Shown here in pieces: positions 35,042 through 46,759 of a DNA stretch of 64,000 nt. Made by a program: the position numbers and the translations under genes. This DNA comes from Angiostrongylus vasorum (Eukaryota > Nematoda > Chromadorea > Rhabditida > Metastrongylidae). The notes below the pieces were generated by a model, which was given only the letters and a program-made list of their open reading frames with translations, was not told where the DNA came from and did no database searches. The stretch spans positions 1 to 64,000 of the forward strand of contig JADANN010000092.1 of assembly GCA_018806985.1 (NCBI GenBank). The letters are read 5' to 3'. Each line of letters opens with the position of its first letter. Positions within the stretch are counted from its first letter, which is position 1.

Positions 35042-37461
35042 GTATATTAAATACGTGCGATTATATTACAAGTGAGTATTATACACATATATATGTATAT
35101 ATTTGAACTGCCTGCATTCACAACTGGTGCGGACCGCAACATGTTTTCCAATAGTTTAATTTTATCGCAATCGTTGTCCACAGTTATGTCATGTTCCATC
35201 ATGTTGACCTGTTCTATTATCACTTCATTGTCCATAAATGGCTTTCAAATATCCTTCCAGCCTGTCTATGCGAACCAAAAGAACCTCTTTTTCTATTCTT
35301 TTAGACGATCGCCCTTGAAGATGTTCGTTCCTCCACTCTGGCGTGGATCTACCATATACTCCTTTTCCTTCGAAAAAAATGTTAACCTACACTTCCGCAT
35401 CAAAGCTGAAAGCTGGGAGGACCGCTGAGTCAAAGTTACGGATGCGGAACTTCATCTCCATCAACTGTTCAATGGTTTCTATGAAAGACTCTTAAACTTA
35501 CTTCATGATGTCCTCCTTCATTGTAGTTTCCTCTTCATGTATTCTCCATCGTCCATTGAACGCGCTAGATGCATGTAGGATCTGGTGTCTAATCACAGAG
35601 CTCTCCATTTCTTTTCATCTAGGATAACGTCCTGGGTATTTCACCGACTAGGTTTCCTTCCAATTATGCCATTTATGCGCAACCTTATTCCTCCTTTCCA
35701 CTGAATTGAGATCTTTTAACACCATCATTGCTTTTCTGGTGCTTTTCGAAAGGACGGCGACTTTGTCAACAAAACACAACTTCACGGAAAATTCTCGTTA
35801 ACGTGTGGGGTTTCCTTTCGTCAGTTGAGTCATCCTAGCATCCACTGGAATGCGGGAGCGGGTAAGGTACAGCGGTTGTGAAACTGTTCATCAAACAGAC
35901 GGCCTTACCTACCTCGATTCTAGTTCGACCGCACCCCGGAGCACCCAAGCCTCTGATCCCTCCGTGGCTGGTAAAGCAGCTCCAGTCACCTTGTCAGGGC
36001 AATCTCACTCTCTCTGATCCACGTGGCAAGCCTTGCCACGGCTTTCCCAGGATTATAGGGAGAATCTCGATCAGCAATCAACAATATTCGTGGCCAAATT
36101 GAAAAAAAGTCCTTAAGGAGCAGCCGAGCGCACACCCAAAAAAGGTCGGAGCCAGTTGTGGATGGTGGATGAGAGAAAAGGGATCGAATGCAAGAAATGC
36201 TGGGAACCGCACAGTGTGACACAGGAGATGGCAAGTTATGGAACAAAAAAACAAATAATTATAAGACTCACCTGACGTCGCGGGACTCTGTAGATCAGAT
36301 TCTTTGCTAAGACGTTGAGAGTCCCTTCACCTCAGTGAAGTGGAAATGACTTCTTTAGCCATGCTGGAAATCGATAACTTAAACGAACAAAAAACACGTA
36401 TACGCGTATTTGAACACGTTGATGAATTGTGTCACCTTGACTTTCTCACACTTTAACAAGTAATTCCACCTGTCGGCCTTATCGATCACGCCGGTCAACC
36501 AACCATCTCGTCGCATTGCTACCCATATCGATCAGAAGAACGTCAATCCATTAGGTGTTTCAATAAACCGTACACTGAAAAAAACGCGATGAGTTGCTTG
36601 AGTATAAGAAATATATCGAAATAGTTCTGCTCACACCTAACATCGTTGTCGCTTGATTCCACAGAGTACTCAACAATAAAAGTTAAGGCATTGTTGTGAC
36701 GAATTATTGATCGGATAGCTTTAGAATGACTACACTAGCGAACCTCAGGACTCCTTCCATTTATTTCATTGTTATGAAACCATCAACTAGAAATGCGATC
36801 GAGTGATTATGTGGCTTCGGCTGAATCTCGAACCTCCGCTTTCTTTGTTCAGTAGCACGTTGATTGCTGGTCGAGCGTGATTTTTTTGTAAAAATCAAAG
36901 GCAATGCGCTGTGGTGGTCCCAGATCACCACAAGAATTTGACCCCACTTGTGTACTGAAGGGAATTTGCTACCTTCAAATTTGGAAGTTTTTAGGACCAG
37001 AGCGGTTGCTGTAACGGCAGCGAATTAGTCGCCCCCACCGCATGAGGACGATCTGAAAACCTGAATCCGACAACAGATGGTAAGAGATAAAAATCCGGAT
37101 AGGAACAACACGTCCACGACATGCCGTGTATGCTCTTCTTAATCTGTAGTTACGACATAGGACATTTCGCTCAAACGCCGATCTTTCCATCAGTCTTGAC
37201 GCTTGTGGATACTAATTTCAAAGTGATAGTATAGCCATCAGGAACCCTAGCACCATCCTCCGTCCTTGACCTCCGTAATAAAAAAAAGCCGTCACTTTAA
37301 TAATTAATCACAAACCAGTGTATAAATCGTATAACCGTACAACTCAAGCGGAGATCGATGATAACCTAACAAGTAGAAGATAAGGACTTCATTGCACCTC
37401 CTTTGTCCCATCACTCTTTAGTGCAGCCAATTACTACCATCTCCTTGCAGAGGTGTGAGCC

Positions 37462-39224
37462 ATGCGTTGGAATAGAACTCCTGCAATCGGTGAAGAATTA
37501 AAGGACGTCCATGATGGTATCACTTCTGAACAAAACTCTTCTGCTATCATACGCGCCAACAAACGTATGGCAGGCTGATCAATGAAAAATACTGGTCGAA
37601 GGACTTTGCACCTTGTATCGAACACATCTCAGTTTTCTAATTGAGTACCTTGAAACGCATCTCTTGCATGATAGCGTTGCTCAAAAAAACAGCAAAGTTA
37701 ACAATGTTCTAAGGACAAATCCAATTTGTCCTGTCCTTTACTTGCTTATTAAAACACATCAGCTTACTTCAACTGATGACATTACGTCGACGAACCCATC
37801 ATCAATTAAAGTTAGACATATCATCAATTGTATAGGCGGGCCAACGGATAGAATAACGGGGTTCCTAAACCTTATCGTGACCCTGTTGCTAAAACTCATT
37901 CTAACCCATTTACCCAACACCAAAATATTTCTAGACCACCTACGGTGAGCGCAACCAAACAGCGCGCATGTAATGGAGTCATTCGATGTTGCTTCACTTT
38001 ATACCAACGTATCGAATGACTCTAAAATGCAAGCCATTCTCGAGTTGCTCGTAGAACACGAGAAGAAAGTAAAAATGTACGGCTTGTCGACTGCACAACT
38101 GATGACTCTCTTAAAACAGTGTCTTAGTTGTTCAATCTTAAGGTGGTCTGGGAAGTATTTTGTACAAATTAGAGGAATGGCCATGGGACAGCGTTTAGCA
38201 CCAAGGCTTGCCATCGCTTTCATGTTTATGGTGGAAGCTCCAGTTCTCGATCACCGACCCTTACTCTACTGTCGATACATAGACGACTGCTTCATCGCCT
38301 TTTCCACACAAGAACAGATGGATGAGTGCTTTGAATTGTTAAACCGACAGTCAGAGTATATAAAATTTACAGAGGAAAAACCGACTGAGAAGTGGCTTCC
38401 ATTCTTAAACATCCAAATAAAGCTCTCAGAAAGTGGATATATAATAAAATGGTATCGTAAGCCAAGTAGTAAAAAATATACTAGTTCACTACTTCTCTTC
38501 TCGTCCTTCACTCATGAAAAAAAGCACTTATCGAAAACATGTACCGTACGGCTAAAAAATGTGTGCACAGGAGAAGAGGAAAGGAAGGAATCGCTAAACC
38601 TGACATGAAAAATAGCAATCTCCATTGGCCACGAAGCAAAAGCCACTCGCGTCAGACAAGAAGGTAGAATTGTTCCCCAAAATAACGTGGAGAACGTAAG
38701 TAAGATCCATTCTAGGCTACCCTTCCTACCAAATTAAATAAGTTCCGCCACTAAGAGGTGCTTAAGGGAAAAGTGGTCTTGAAAACTATGCAGCGATTAC
38801 TGGCCTTCCAGCCAATACCCTACGCCGCCAGTTAGTTCGCAACCGTCTCTATGATCGTTTGTGGAGCTCAGAAAACTGTATGATCCCTAACGGAAGAGAT
38901 GGGGATTGCATGAGTTCAGGTATAATATACTTTATCTCATGTAACGCATGCGGTGAGGAATATATTGGGGAAACGGGTACAGCACTTTGTGTCCGCATAA
39001 AAGAACACCTAAATTGGAAAGTTAAAATTCGTCAAAACACTCTTCTAGGTACGCTTAGGGCACAAAAGCGCAACGGCGATGATTTTGAAGTGACTGTGCG
39101 GATTCTAGCGCATGAATCGAAAACATCAACCCGCACCCTTGGGGCGTTTTGGATAAATTTCAAAAATCCAAAGATGAACCAGAAAGGCGAATTCCTCACT
39201 ATCACACGTGACCTGGCGCCCTAA
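37462..39224 (+). pseudogene. PLE reverse transcriptase / GIY-YIG endonuclease, broken (mirror)
   Basis: The first 30 codons (MRWNRTPAIGEELKD) are followed by a frame break in a CAAAACTC stretch near 37,533, where the left arm has an extra base. The RT fingers (VLYLLIKTHQLTS) end at a TGA at 37,946. The palm has SFDVASLYTNV, AMGQRLAP and YCRYIDDCF. A poly-A length difference at about 38,473 shifts the frame at YRKPSSKKYT, unlike the left copy. The GIY-YIG half (38,859-39,224) is one open frame here, with IIYFISC, EEYIGETG and VRIKEHL, whereas the left copy is broken near 1,430. The arms have therefore diverged by single-base indels. Confidence 0.85.
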
Positions 39225-39311
39225 TTCAAAATGATATTTTGACCCTGGGGTGTGTCTTGCTCGCGACCCCACGTGAACAACGCGTGGACCAGTCCCACTC
39301 GTGAAGTCACG

Positions 39312-39424
39312 GTGAGTAGCCTTTCTGTTCAACATTGCGTCTATTTAAAAGTTTGATCTTCATTAATACTTTGGCCTTTTCTTCCGCTGAATAATTAAAG
39401 TTTTCTAATATAAAATACGTCCAG
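39312..39424 (+). other. Intron-like segment in PLE-A' 3' untranslated region
   Basis: CACG|GTGAGT to GTCCAG|GCTCTG, 113 nt. Same relative position as the intron at 48,165-48,278. Confidence 0.65.
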
Positions 39425-39459
39425 GCTCTGAGGAACGCGAAATCGCCGAAACGTGAGCC
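39425..39459 (+). ncRNA. Hammerhead-like motif (PLE-A')
   Basis: CUGAGGA, a GCG/CGC hairpin, GAAACGUG. The base at the expected cleavage site is G, so self-cleavage is unlikely. Confidence 0.45.
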
Positions 39460-40491
39460 ATCGACCAACAATACCAATAACAACGACAACGACAACGAAG
39501 ACCAAAACCAACCTCGCCTCAGCTAAAGATGATCAGTTTATTAGATAATATAAATAAATAAATACATCAACTATCTATGCCGAGGTTCATAGAAAGTCGG
39601 TTTTTTGAATGTCCTAAGGAATTCACACGGCAGGTAATAATTGTCAGCTGCGGGAGATCTCTGTAAGAGATACATCAGCACAGGCGAAAAAGGTTAATAC
39701 CGCCTTAGAAAAGGAGTGCAGAGGTGTCGATAAGATGCGAGCATAATGCTCTACAATCAGCACACTAAAGGACAAAGACGCATAAATCATCACTTGGCAC
39801 CGTGAAACGGGGTTCAAGACGGAAGAGTCTCATCCTGGTCTGTCTAGTTCCAAAATTCCTATTCTAACCCTTGAAATAAGTGGTCGAGAAAAATACCTGG
39901 AACCTTTCCTAAGAAGTTTGAGTTGCGGTCGAAAGCACGAAAATAGGCAGCTCAACACTCCCATACATTAAAAACTTGCTTCAAACTACAAGTTCCATAC
40001 TGCATGAACTTTCGCAATCCCTGTGACAATATACCTACACAGGAAAAAAGACGGACTAGTATACTGCCGCTCGTGGCTATTCCACCGAAAACGAGCGACT
40101 ATAGTGGTGACCTTCGATAATACTCCACTACTGCACGATTTGCTTGAGTGTATTTTAATGGCAGACCACGAAGATTGTGATCTCGCACATATATAGAGTT
40201 TTGGAAAATCAAACAGCACATGAAACCGTATTTCGAAAGGCATTTCGCCTACAGAGCGTGTTTAAACCGTTTGTAGGTTGTAGTTGTATGTTGAGAATAC
40301 CATCTGCACAGAGTTCTAACGTTTGCCGGATTCGAAAATACATTCGACGGCTTTGGAACGAACGTGGTAATGAGATAGTTCGTGAAGCAGGAAGTGAACA
40401 CTTTCTACTTGAGAAGTCTAGTAAAGAGCTATCGCTCTAAATGGAAACACAGCTCTTTCTTGAGACCCTTTTCATCCATACATGAGAAAAA

Positions 40492-41434
40492 GAACAGGCA
40501 ATGACAATAATAAACGGGAATGAACTGTTTTGATGAAACTACTAGGACTGTTTAAGTCATTGTTGAGCTTCAATTGATGTCTTTTTATCAGGACTCTACA
40601 AAGAGCCTGTAAAAAAATAGTCGATTGAGGTAGGCGTGACCCAGACGTGTGAATACTGCTGGGAACTGAAATCCTTCTGCATTGTTAATCAGTTACTGTT
40701 CTTCAAGAGACCGTCAACTTTCATTTTAATATAGTCTCACGAACTGGAAATTACTGGTTAGCAGTAAACTTAATCGTGAAAAACTTATTTTAGTTGTGTC
40801 TTACACATGTCATTTTATTAGCCACCCATGTCACACGACGTTTGCCGTCATGTCTGGGTTGAGTTGCGTTCCTGTGCACACAAAATACTGTGATATTTCA
40901 ATCTTGTAGACGACAGAAGCCGAAGAGCTATTTGAGAATACATTCTGGCTAAGCACAGTAAAATTAAATCTGTTATGCAACAAGGGGAATGAAGTTCCTA
41001 CCGGTGTGTCCACGAGTCATGTGAACGCGGTCAAAAATTAACAATTTGTGGTTACTACTAGACAGTTAAGAACATGGGTTGTCGAATGGGTTGTCTTAAG
41101 CAGCGATGGAGTAGTATATTTGACACTTGATGCCAATCCTTAGCCTAATTCAGCAATTATTGTACGCCATCTTATTGTGTTCTTCATCTTCTTTGGACTA
41201 TATTAGTACAGGCGTATGTTAAGCACAACTGATAAAATCAGCCATGACGGACGATTTTTGCAAGAGATGCAACTGAAGCAAGTTTGCCGTAAATCGGTAA
41301 TTCCATATGGGTTAACTGCTCGCTCCAAATTTTTTTACCGCAACGGAGAATCACGTAGAAGCAAATGAAAGCAGCGCAATCCTTTGTTTCCGTATATGCT
41401 TGTTTATATATACATATGTATCTAAACTGTTAAA
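40492..41434. other. No recognisable gene
   Basis: AT-rich. One 60-codon frame on the minus strand lacks any motif. Confidence 0.5.
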
Positions 41435-41710
41435 CTTGAACGAGGTTGGTAAATAGATTTATTCGGCTAACGTTTCGACGTCGTCTTCGTCAAAACCGAT
41501 GATCCGAGTCGGTGGTCCACACTTCTTCGCTTCTCGATGTGGAGTAGTCGTATTCGCACCGTGATGGCTCTTTAGTGAAACACTACACGAATGAGGCATG
41601 CTGACACACGGCAGTGCTCTTTTATACTGGGCGGTCGTTTTCGATATGACTATTGATATGACTATCAGTTGATAATATTTTTGTTTTCTAACAGTTAATC
41701 AACCATGCAT
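41435..41710 (-). repeat. PLE-like terminal repeat, second type
   Basis: It shares blocks with 50,325-50,600: GAGGTTGATAAA-like start, TTTATTCGGCTAA, a hammerhead-like core on the minus strand (41,469-41,505), TGCTCTTTTATA and GTTGATAATA. No coding region is attached at either site. A TA tract follows at 41,715-41,795. Confidence 0.5.
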
Positions 41711-41805
41711 CCTATATATATATACAAATATATATATATATATATATATATAAATACGTAAATATGATATATATATATATATATATATATCAATCGTTCG
41801 GTGTC

Positions 41806-41870
41806 GATCAATCCCTATAGGTTCCGACATGCATTTGACTTCATTAAGCATCGTTAAAGATGGTTGAATA
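41806..41870 (-). repeat. S1 SINE tail
   Basis: On the minus strand: AATGAAGTCAAATGCATGTC, then GGGATTGATC. Only the 3' part is present. Confidence 0.5.
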
Positions 41871-42292
41871 CATATATGTCCTGAACGATGGCTTACTGTG
41901 GCCTACAGATGTGTCAACTTAGTGCTGTGCATCTAACAGTGTTGGTATATGGTTGACATCTGATCCACGCTCGGATTACCTGATGAAAATGAGCACGGGC
42001 AAAGGTGACATGTTACGAAGAAGGACATAAGTGGCTATGATTGCTAAATTTCTGCTATTCGTTATACATCTACATTTTTAAATGGTTTTCTACCTTTTTT
42101 GGGCTGGAAGTGATGTTCGTCATTGCTGAAATGCCCACTATTCATTCTTCTGAATACTACTTTCATACAAGCTAAGAAAAAAGTTTGAAATTTTTTGCCC
42201 ATGAGCACCTTAGTGCACTCACAGGTGGATGAACTCCCCGTCTTTCTATGCCAGATTGGCTTGTAACTTACCTTAACTTCCTTATATTCAAT

Positions 42293-42487
42293 TTATCCTA
42301 AACTTGAACTGGTGAAAAAACGTGCAATGAAGAATGTGAGAAGTGAGTGGGAGATGGACCGAATCGTCTCTGACAAATAAGTAGGTAGCTGGTCTCCTTC
42401 GAAAGGCAACATAATCAAGTTATAAGCTTCTTCGTCCTTCCAAATCACAACTGACGATCTATTGTAAACTTTTGTTGCGCTGTACAA
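42293..42487 (-). other. Candidate terminal exon of an unidentified gene
   Basis: On the minus strand a TTTGTACAG acceptor is followed by an open frame (ATKVYNRSSVVIWKDEEAY, MLPFEGDQLPTYLSETIR) to a TAG. The composition looks protein-like. I recognise no family and found no partner exons. It may be chance. Confidence 0.25.
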
Positions 42488-42904
42488 AGCAGTTAGAAGG
42501 CTTTACATAAATATTTGCGGTTTTTCTTCTCTCTCAAGCGAATAGAACACACAGTCTTGACGTGCAGAAATAGATGTGTACCGGGGGCTGACTTCGGATC
42601 TTTTTTTTTGATGTGTAATTAGTGGACAATATTAAATCCTTCAACAAAAAAATTCGTAGCGAGACATCGTAGAACATACGCTTGCAATATTGTGACGGTG
42701 GCAGAAAACAATATAGAGCAAGCTGCGTTGTCTATTAGCAAAAACACAACCAATTCGAATTCAAGTGACTTCGGATGTGTTTTGTACTAGTGATTTCTGC
42801 TATAAGTGCTACCACAATATGCTAGCGAATTTTGGAAATGAACTTGTTTCGTTTTTATTTTCTTCTATCTTTGTACTTCTCACTCTGTATAGTACCACCG
42901 ACTT

Positions 42905-42960
42905 CACGTGTGTGTTGCAGGCGCTCCGACCACTGCGCCACACATGTCGATACACGCGGT
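42905..42960 (-). repeat. S1 SINE head
   Basis: On the minus strand: CATGTGTGGCGCAGTGGTCGG, an A-box-like start, with CAACACACACG after it. Confidence 0.45.
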
Positions 42961-43524
42961 CATTGCACATACAAGGAGTTGATCCCATGAATCCATCTAC
43001 ATTTCACAACAGGTGTTTAGAAATTCACAGTTAATCGAAACTTAACCTCTTATTGCTGAGGACGCGCCGTCTAATTTCATGAATGAGCTGTGCAAATTTC
43101 CTCACATGGGGAATTCTCGAACACGCAAAATCCATGGTTTGCTGTGCTCTACAGAATTAAAGTGTAGACAAAGCGTCAGATTTCTGCTATATTTTTGGAG
43201 ATTAGTTAATGTGTGCATGAAGACCAGCACTGAACGACACTGAAGTCGACGGCAATCCTCTCGGGCAAAAATGCTCGCTGCCGAAGCAAATTGGTGTTGA
43301 GAAGTTTTAGACCATTAGTGTAGTAACTGCTCTACAAAACTTTGCTTCCAATAAACTGAAAGCTGTGTGAACAAGCAGGTACACTTTTGGTGGGAAAATG
43401 TGGATTTTGTCGTCGCATGACCAGCGGTCAGTGATTTCGGCTACTACAAAGTGACATTTCCTTTCGGAAGCTAGCGATCATCACCAGGCACAATCGCTCA
43501 CCTGTTTCGTTCACTGACCTTTCT

Positions 43525-43730
43525 TTATTCTTTGTTCATCCTTGTGGTTTTCGAAGCAGTTTTTTCAAAAACTTCCAGCTGTTTGACCATTATCTTTGTC
43601 TGCATACCACTTCTAGAGAAATGTGGTAGCGTAGCGAGCAAAGTCTCTCCTTCTATTTCATAAAGTTCTGAACTCCTCAAGTCCTTAAGATATAAGGGAA
43701 TTATCGCCGATTCCATTAAAACCAGTTTCG
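43525..43730 (-). other. Open frame of unknown nature
   Basis: About 68 codons on the minus strand (MESAIIPLYLKDLRSSELYE, GETLLATLPHFSRSGMQ) between stops. No splice or element context is clear. The remainder of 42,960-44,020 shows nothing recognisable. Confidence 0.25.
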
Positions 43731-44019
43731 AGTGCTATGCATTAGCTTGCAATTGTTCACCTATTTTTTACTGGACATCATTTTTTAAATTCAGGGCGCA
43801 TTTTTCCTAATTTTTTTGATTTGCAACGATTTTCCAGTTTCAGAGTCCCAATATAAGGTCGCCGTTAATCGACTGTGATGATCGTGTCCGTCTCGCCGAA
43901 TAATATTAACGACAGTGGATCTGGAGTCGAAATAATGTTACTTGTTTCAGTGCATTTGCGTACAGTTATTCTACTTACACTCTCTTTCACTTATGTGACC
44001 AGAAGGGCGTTGATTCTCT

Positions 44020-44713
44020 AAAAATCTTTCTCATTTCATTAAAATTTCTCACCTGTCAGTTATAAGCAGAGTTTTCTAGCTCTTTTAGCGTTTAACTAAT
44101 TCCTTCAATTCTTCACCAAATTCATCTGTACTAAGTTGTTCATTTACATTTTTAAGCATTTCAGTTTTTCATGGTAAACTACCATATTTATAATACTAGA
44201 CAGGATAAAATACGCATTATTTTTCATCGAAGACATTCTGTGTTGATTTACACCGAACTTCATCCTCCCATTCTTTGTCCATTTTTTATTCTTAATACTA
44301 ACAGAAGATTCAAGACAATGCGCTTCATTAAGAGACTGTTGCCGAATAACAAGAGAAGAAACGTTTTTCCTCATTTGACCACTTGAGGGATTCTTTCTGT
44401 TATAATAAAATGGGAAATCACCAAGCGCACTTCATCCGAGCGCCTCGATTTGTACAAGATGTCCGTTTGACAATGTAGTTTGACACAGTCTGCCTGCAGA
44501 AACAGTTACCAAGACTTATTCCAGCACCCTTTGCTGGTACTTTAAATCTTTCACTCAGGGAAGTTTGTTCTGCAGTCTGCAGCTTACACTTTGTGCGCAC
44601 ATACAGTTTGTATGTCCAACATTATATTAGCAATCTTTGCGCAGAAATGAATTCTGTCGTACGGTCGGTCAACAATTTTTCACATAGACGTTTCAGTCTT
44701 GCTACTACAAAAT
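44020..44713 (+). repeat. Inverted repeat IR3, left arm
   Basis: Reverse complement of 48,717-49,412, with paired positions summing to 93,430. Both arms keep the same small frames (minus strand here): one with CKLQTAEQTSLSERF, one with RKNVSSLVIRQQSLNEAH, and one with NEQLSTDEFGEELKELVKR followed by a stop. Most frames survive in both arms. It may be the remains of an unknown element; no terminal signature is seen. Confidence 0.85.
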
Positions 44714-46256
44714 CTTCTGCATAAGACGTACAACTGTTGGATTTCTTGACGTTAGGCTTGCATTTTGCAACAAAGTTGTATGCATTGCACTATGAATACG
44801 TAAACATTTCAACCAGTAATGTTGCTCAAAGCGATCGGTTTCGGTTCCAACGTCCTTGGCATATACTCCTTAGTATATTGACATACCCTCATTGTCGAAT
44901 GAAATTCTGTACATCGTCTTTATATCCGACATCCACTGATACTGCGTTCTTCAAGGAAATCAAAGTGCCACTATGTGGGTGAATTCGCTGTGACACGAAG
45001 GCAAATGGATGCGCATCATGAAGTCATCGAGAATTTTCGTTACATGGGTGGGAAAGGTCGTGTAACCGCTTGTATACACGAGGAGCCTATTTTGGCTTCT
45101 ACGGTCTCGATAACTAGAAGAAAGGTTCTCGTTATGAACACCATAATCTTGTCCCTTGTATTTTTCTGCTTCTTCACTATTACTACGCTCCTTACTCTAT
45201 TCTATTTCTATTCTATTACTTACTCTATTGAGTTTTCCACTGTTCTGTCTTCAACTTTACCTGGGCAACCTACTTGCGATGCTCTCCCTTTCTATACCTA
45301 ATGAGACCCGTTTTCTTCCATATTAAGTTCTTAGTAAAGAAGAGATCACATACCAGTTATTGGCCTTGGGATGTCCTGTTTCATTCTGCAAACCGACGTG
45401 CTCACCAGTGAGAATGTGCTCGTGCCGGAGTAATAAAGTGAACACCACCAATATGTTCGAAAATTCTGGAAGTGTAGCCACCCGTTGACCACATTTTGAA
45501 GAACTTAGGATGGTATTCCGCCTCTTGAGCAGTATTCGCCGCCGAAAAGCAACTCTGCCTTTGACACCAGGGTTTCGTCAGTACACGCTGTTACATTTCT
45601 GTTTCGGTTCCTACTGACAAAAACAATTAATGGTTTAATCTTATGCAAGGCATCTCGTCTGATGACTGTACATCGAGCAAGAATTGTCAATCCACAGTTT
45701 AGATCACTGATTTCTACATCCATCAAAAAACTTCCTCGTCCTCTTTCTTCGATTTCCTTTTTTTCACACATTTTTGAAGGAAACTATAAAAGCGTCCACA
45801 TTTTCCTCATCATCACCAGCTTCTCCATTATTACTTTCGATGAGTCGATTGGTCTCTTCTATGGTTTTCAATGAAATCCATATTCTAGCGTATGTCGGGC
45901 AATAGAAGAAAGTCTGCTCTGTAGGCCTAGAAAGTTCTGAGTTTTTCACGTCTTCAATACTATTTATTAAAAAAGATGTAATAGAAAACCAGCACCACCT
46001 ATTATTCGCTGGCATCGAACGGTGTCCGTGTCCAATGATGTGCATAAGTCCGTAGTGCACATGAAACTAGGCGTAATACCAAGCTGCAACCCGTCGAAGC
46101 TGAGTGTCGCGCGTTATTTGCTGGTTAGCCTCAGGCTGTCGGATAAGACCGAGTCTCATGTTTTTGAGAGAAAAGCTCCCTAGCTTTCCTTGAGTGGAAT
46201 TTCCTTTGCGAATAACTAATTGTTGTTTTGTTTCTAATCGACGAGAAACAGCTTTA
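44714..46256. other. No recognisable gene
   Basis: A 108-codon plus-strand frame ends in a hydrophobic run (44,975-45,301, IILSLVFFCFFTITTLLTLFY). It has no supported start or splice partner. Confidence 0.35.
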
Positions 46257-46540
46257 TCGAAATTCTTCACCACATAGATATAAAAATGAATATGTCGCGG
46301 CCATAACAATTTCTTTCCACTGGTTTAGTCGATGCGAACAATTAACCTGGGAACCTGAATAGCCTTATCGAAACACTATTCAACGACTTGAGGTTAGATT
46401 TTCACAAAGATATTTCAGTAATCGCAAATTACATCCATGGCTCCCCGAAAAGCTTGCAATAGTAAAACACGCATGTCATAATAGTCTCATACAATATCCT
46501 ATTGTCCAACCTTTAGAATCCGACGTAAATTTGCCTTCTG
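46257..46540 (+). repeat. R5 repeat, left half
   Basis: Matches 12,547-12,830. The right half continues at 48,441-48,600 after the PLE insertion. Confidence 0.6.
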
Positions 46541-46554
46541 CGATACTGGACGAA

Positions 46555-46700
46555 GACATGAATAGACATGAAAGCGACGGCAAGGCTTGGTGCCAGTCGC
46601 TGTACCATAGCCAACCCCCTTATTTGGCCAAATATTTCCCAGACCATCTGAAAATCGAGCAGTTTAGGCACTCCTTTGGGAGAGCCATTAGCTGCTGAAT
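46555..46700 (-). pseudogene. Inverted PLE RT fragment
   Basis: On the minus strand: LLDFQMVWEIF-like, then AMVQRLAPSLAVAFM in another frame. It matches 46,930-47,060 of the adjacent element but in opposite orientation, as expected from a 5' inversion at insertion. Confidence 0.7.
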
Positions 46701-46759
46701 CGAAAAAGCCATACATGGATTTGTGATTTGTGATTTGGTACAGCTCACCTTACAAACAG

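Larger units (their letters stand above)
37440..39612 (+). mobile_element. Penelope-like element copy in right arm (PLE-A')
   Basis: Mirror of the element at 886-3,060. On this strand the order is ORF pieces (37,462-39,224), an intron-like segment (39,312-39,424), a hammerhead-like motif (39,425-39,459) and the terminal signature (about 39,580-39,606). Confidence 0.85.
29502..40491 (-). repeat. Inverted repeat IR1, right arm
   Basis: Reverse complement of 1-10,999. After 40,491 the sequence (AGAACAGGCAATGAC) has no partner in the window, because the left arm runs off the window edge. Confidence 0.95.

Noticed and set aside
44975..45301. 108-codon membrane protein
   Set aside because: The hydrophobic run comes from low-complexity T-rich sequence, with no conserved start, splice partner or second copy.
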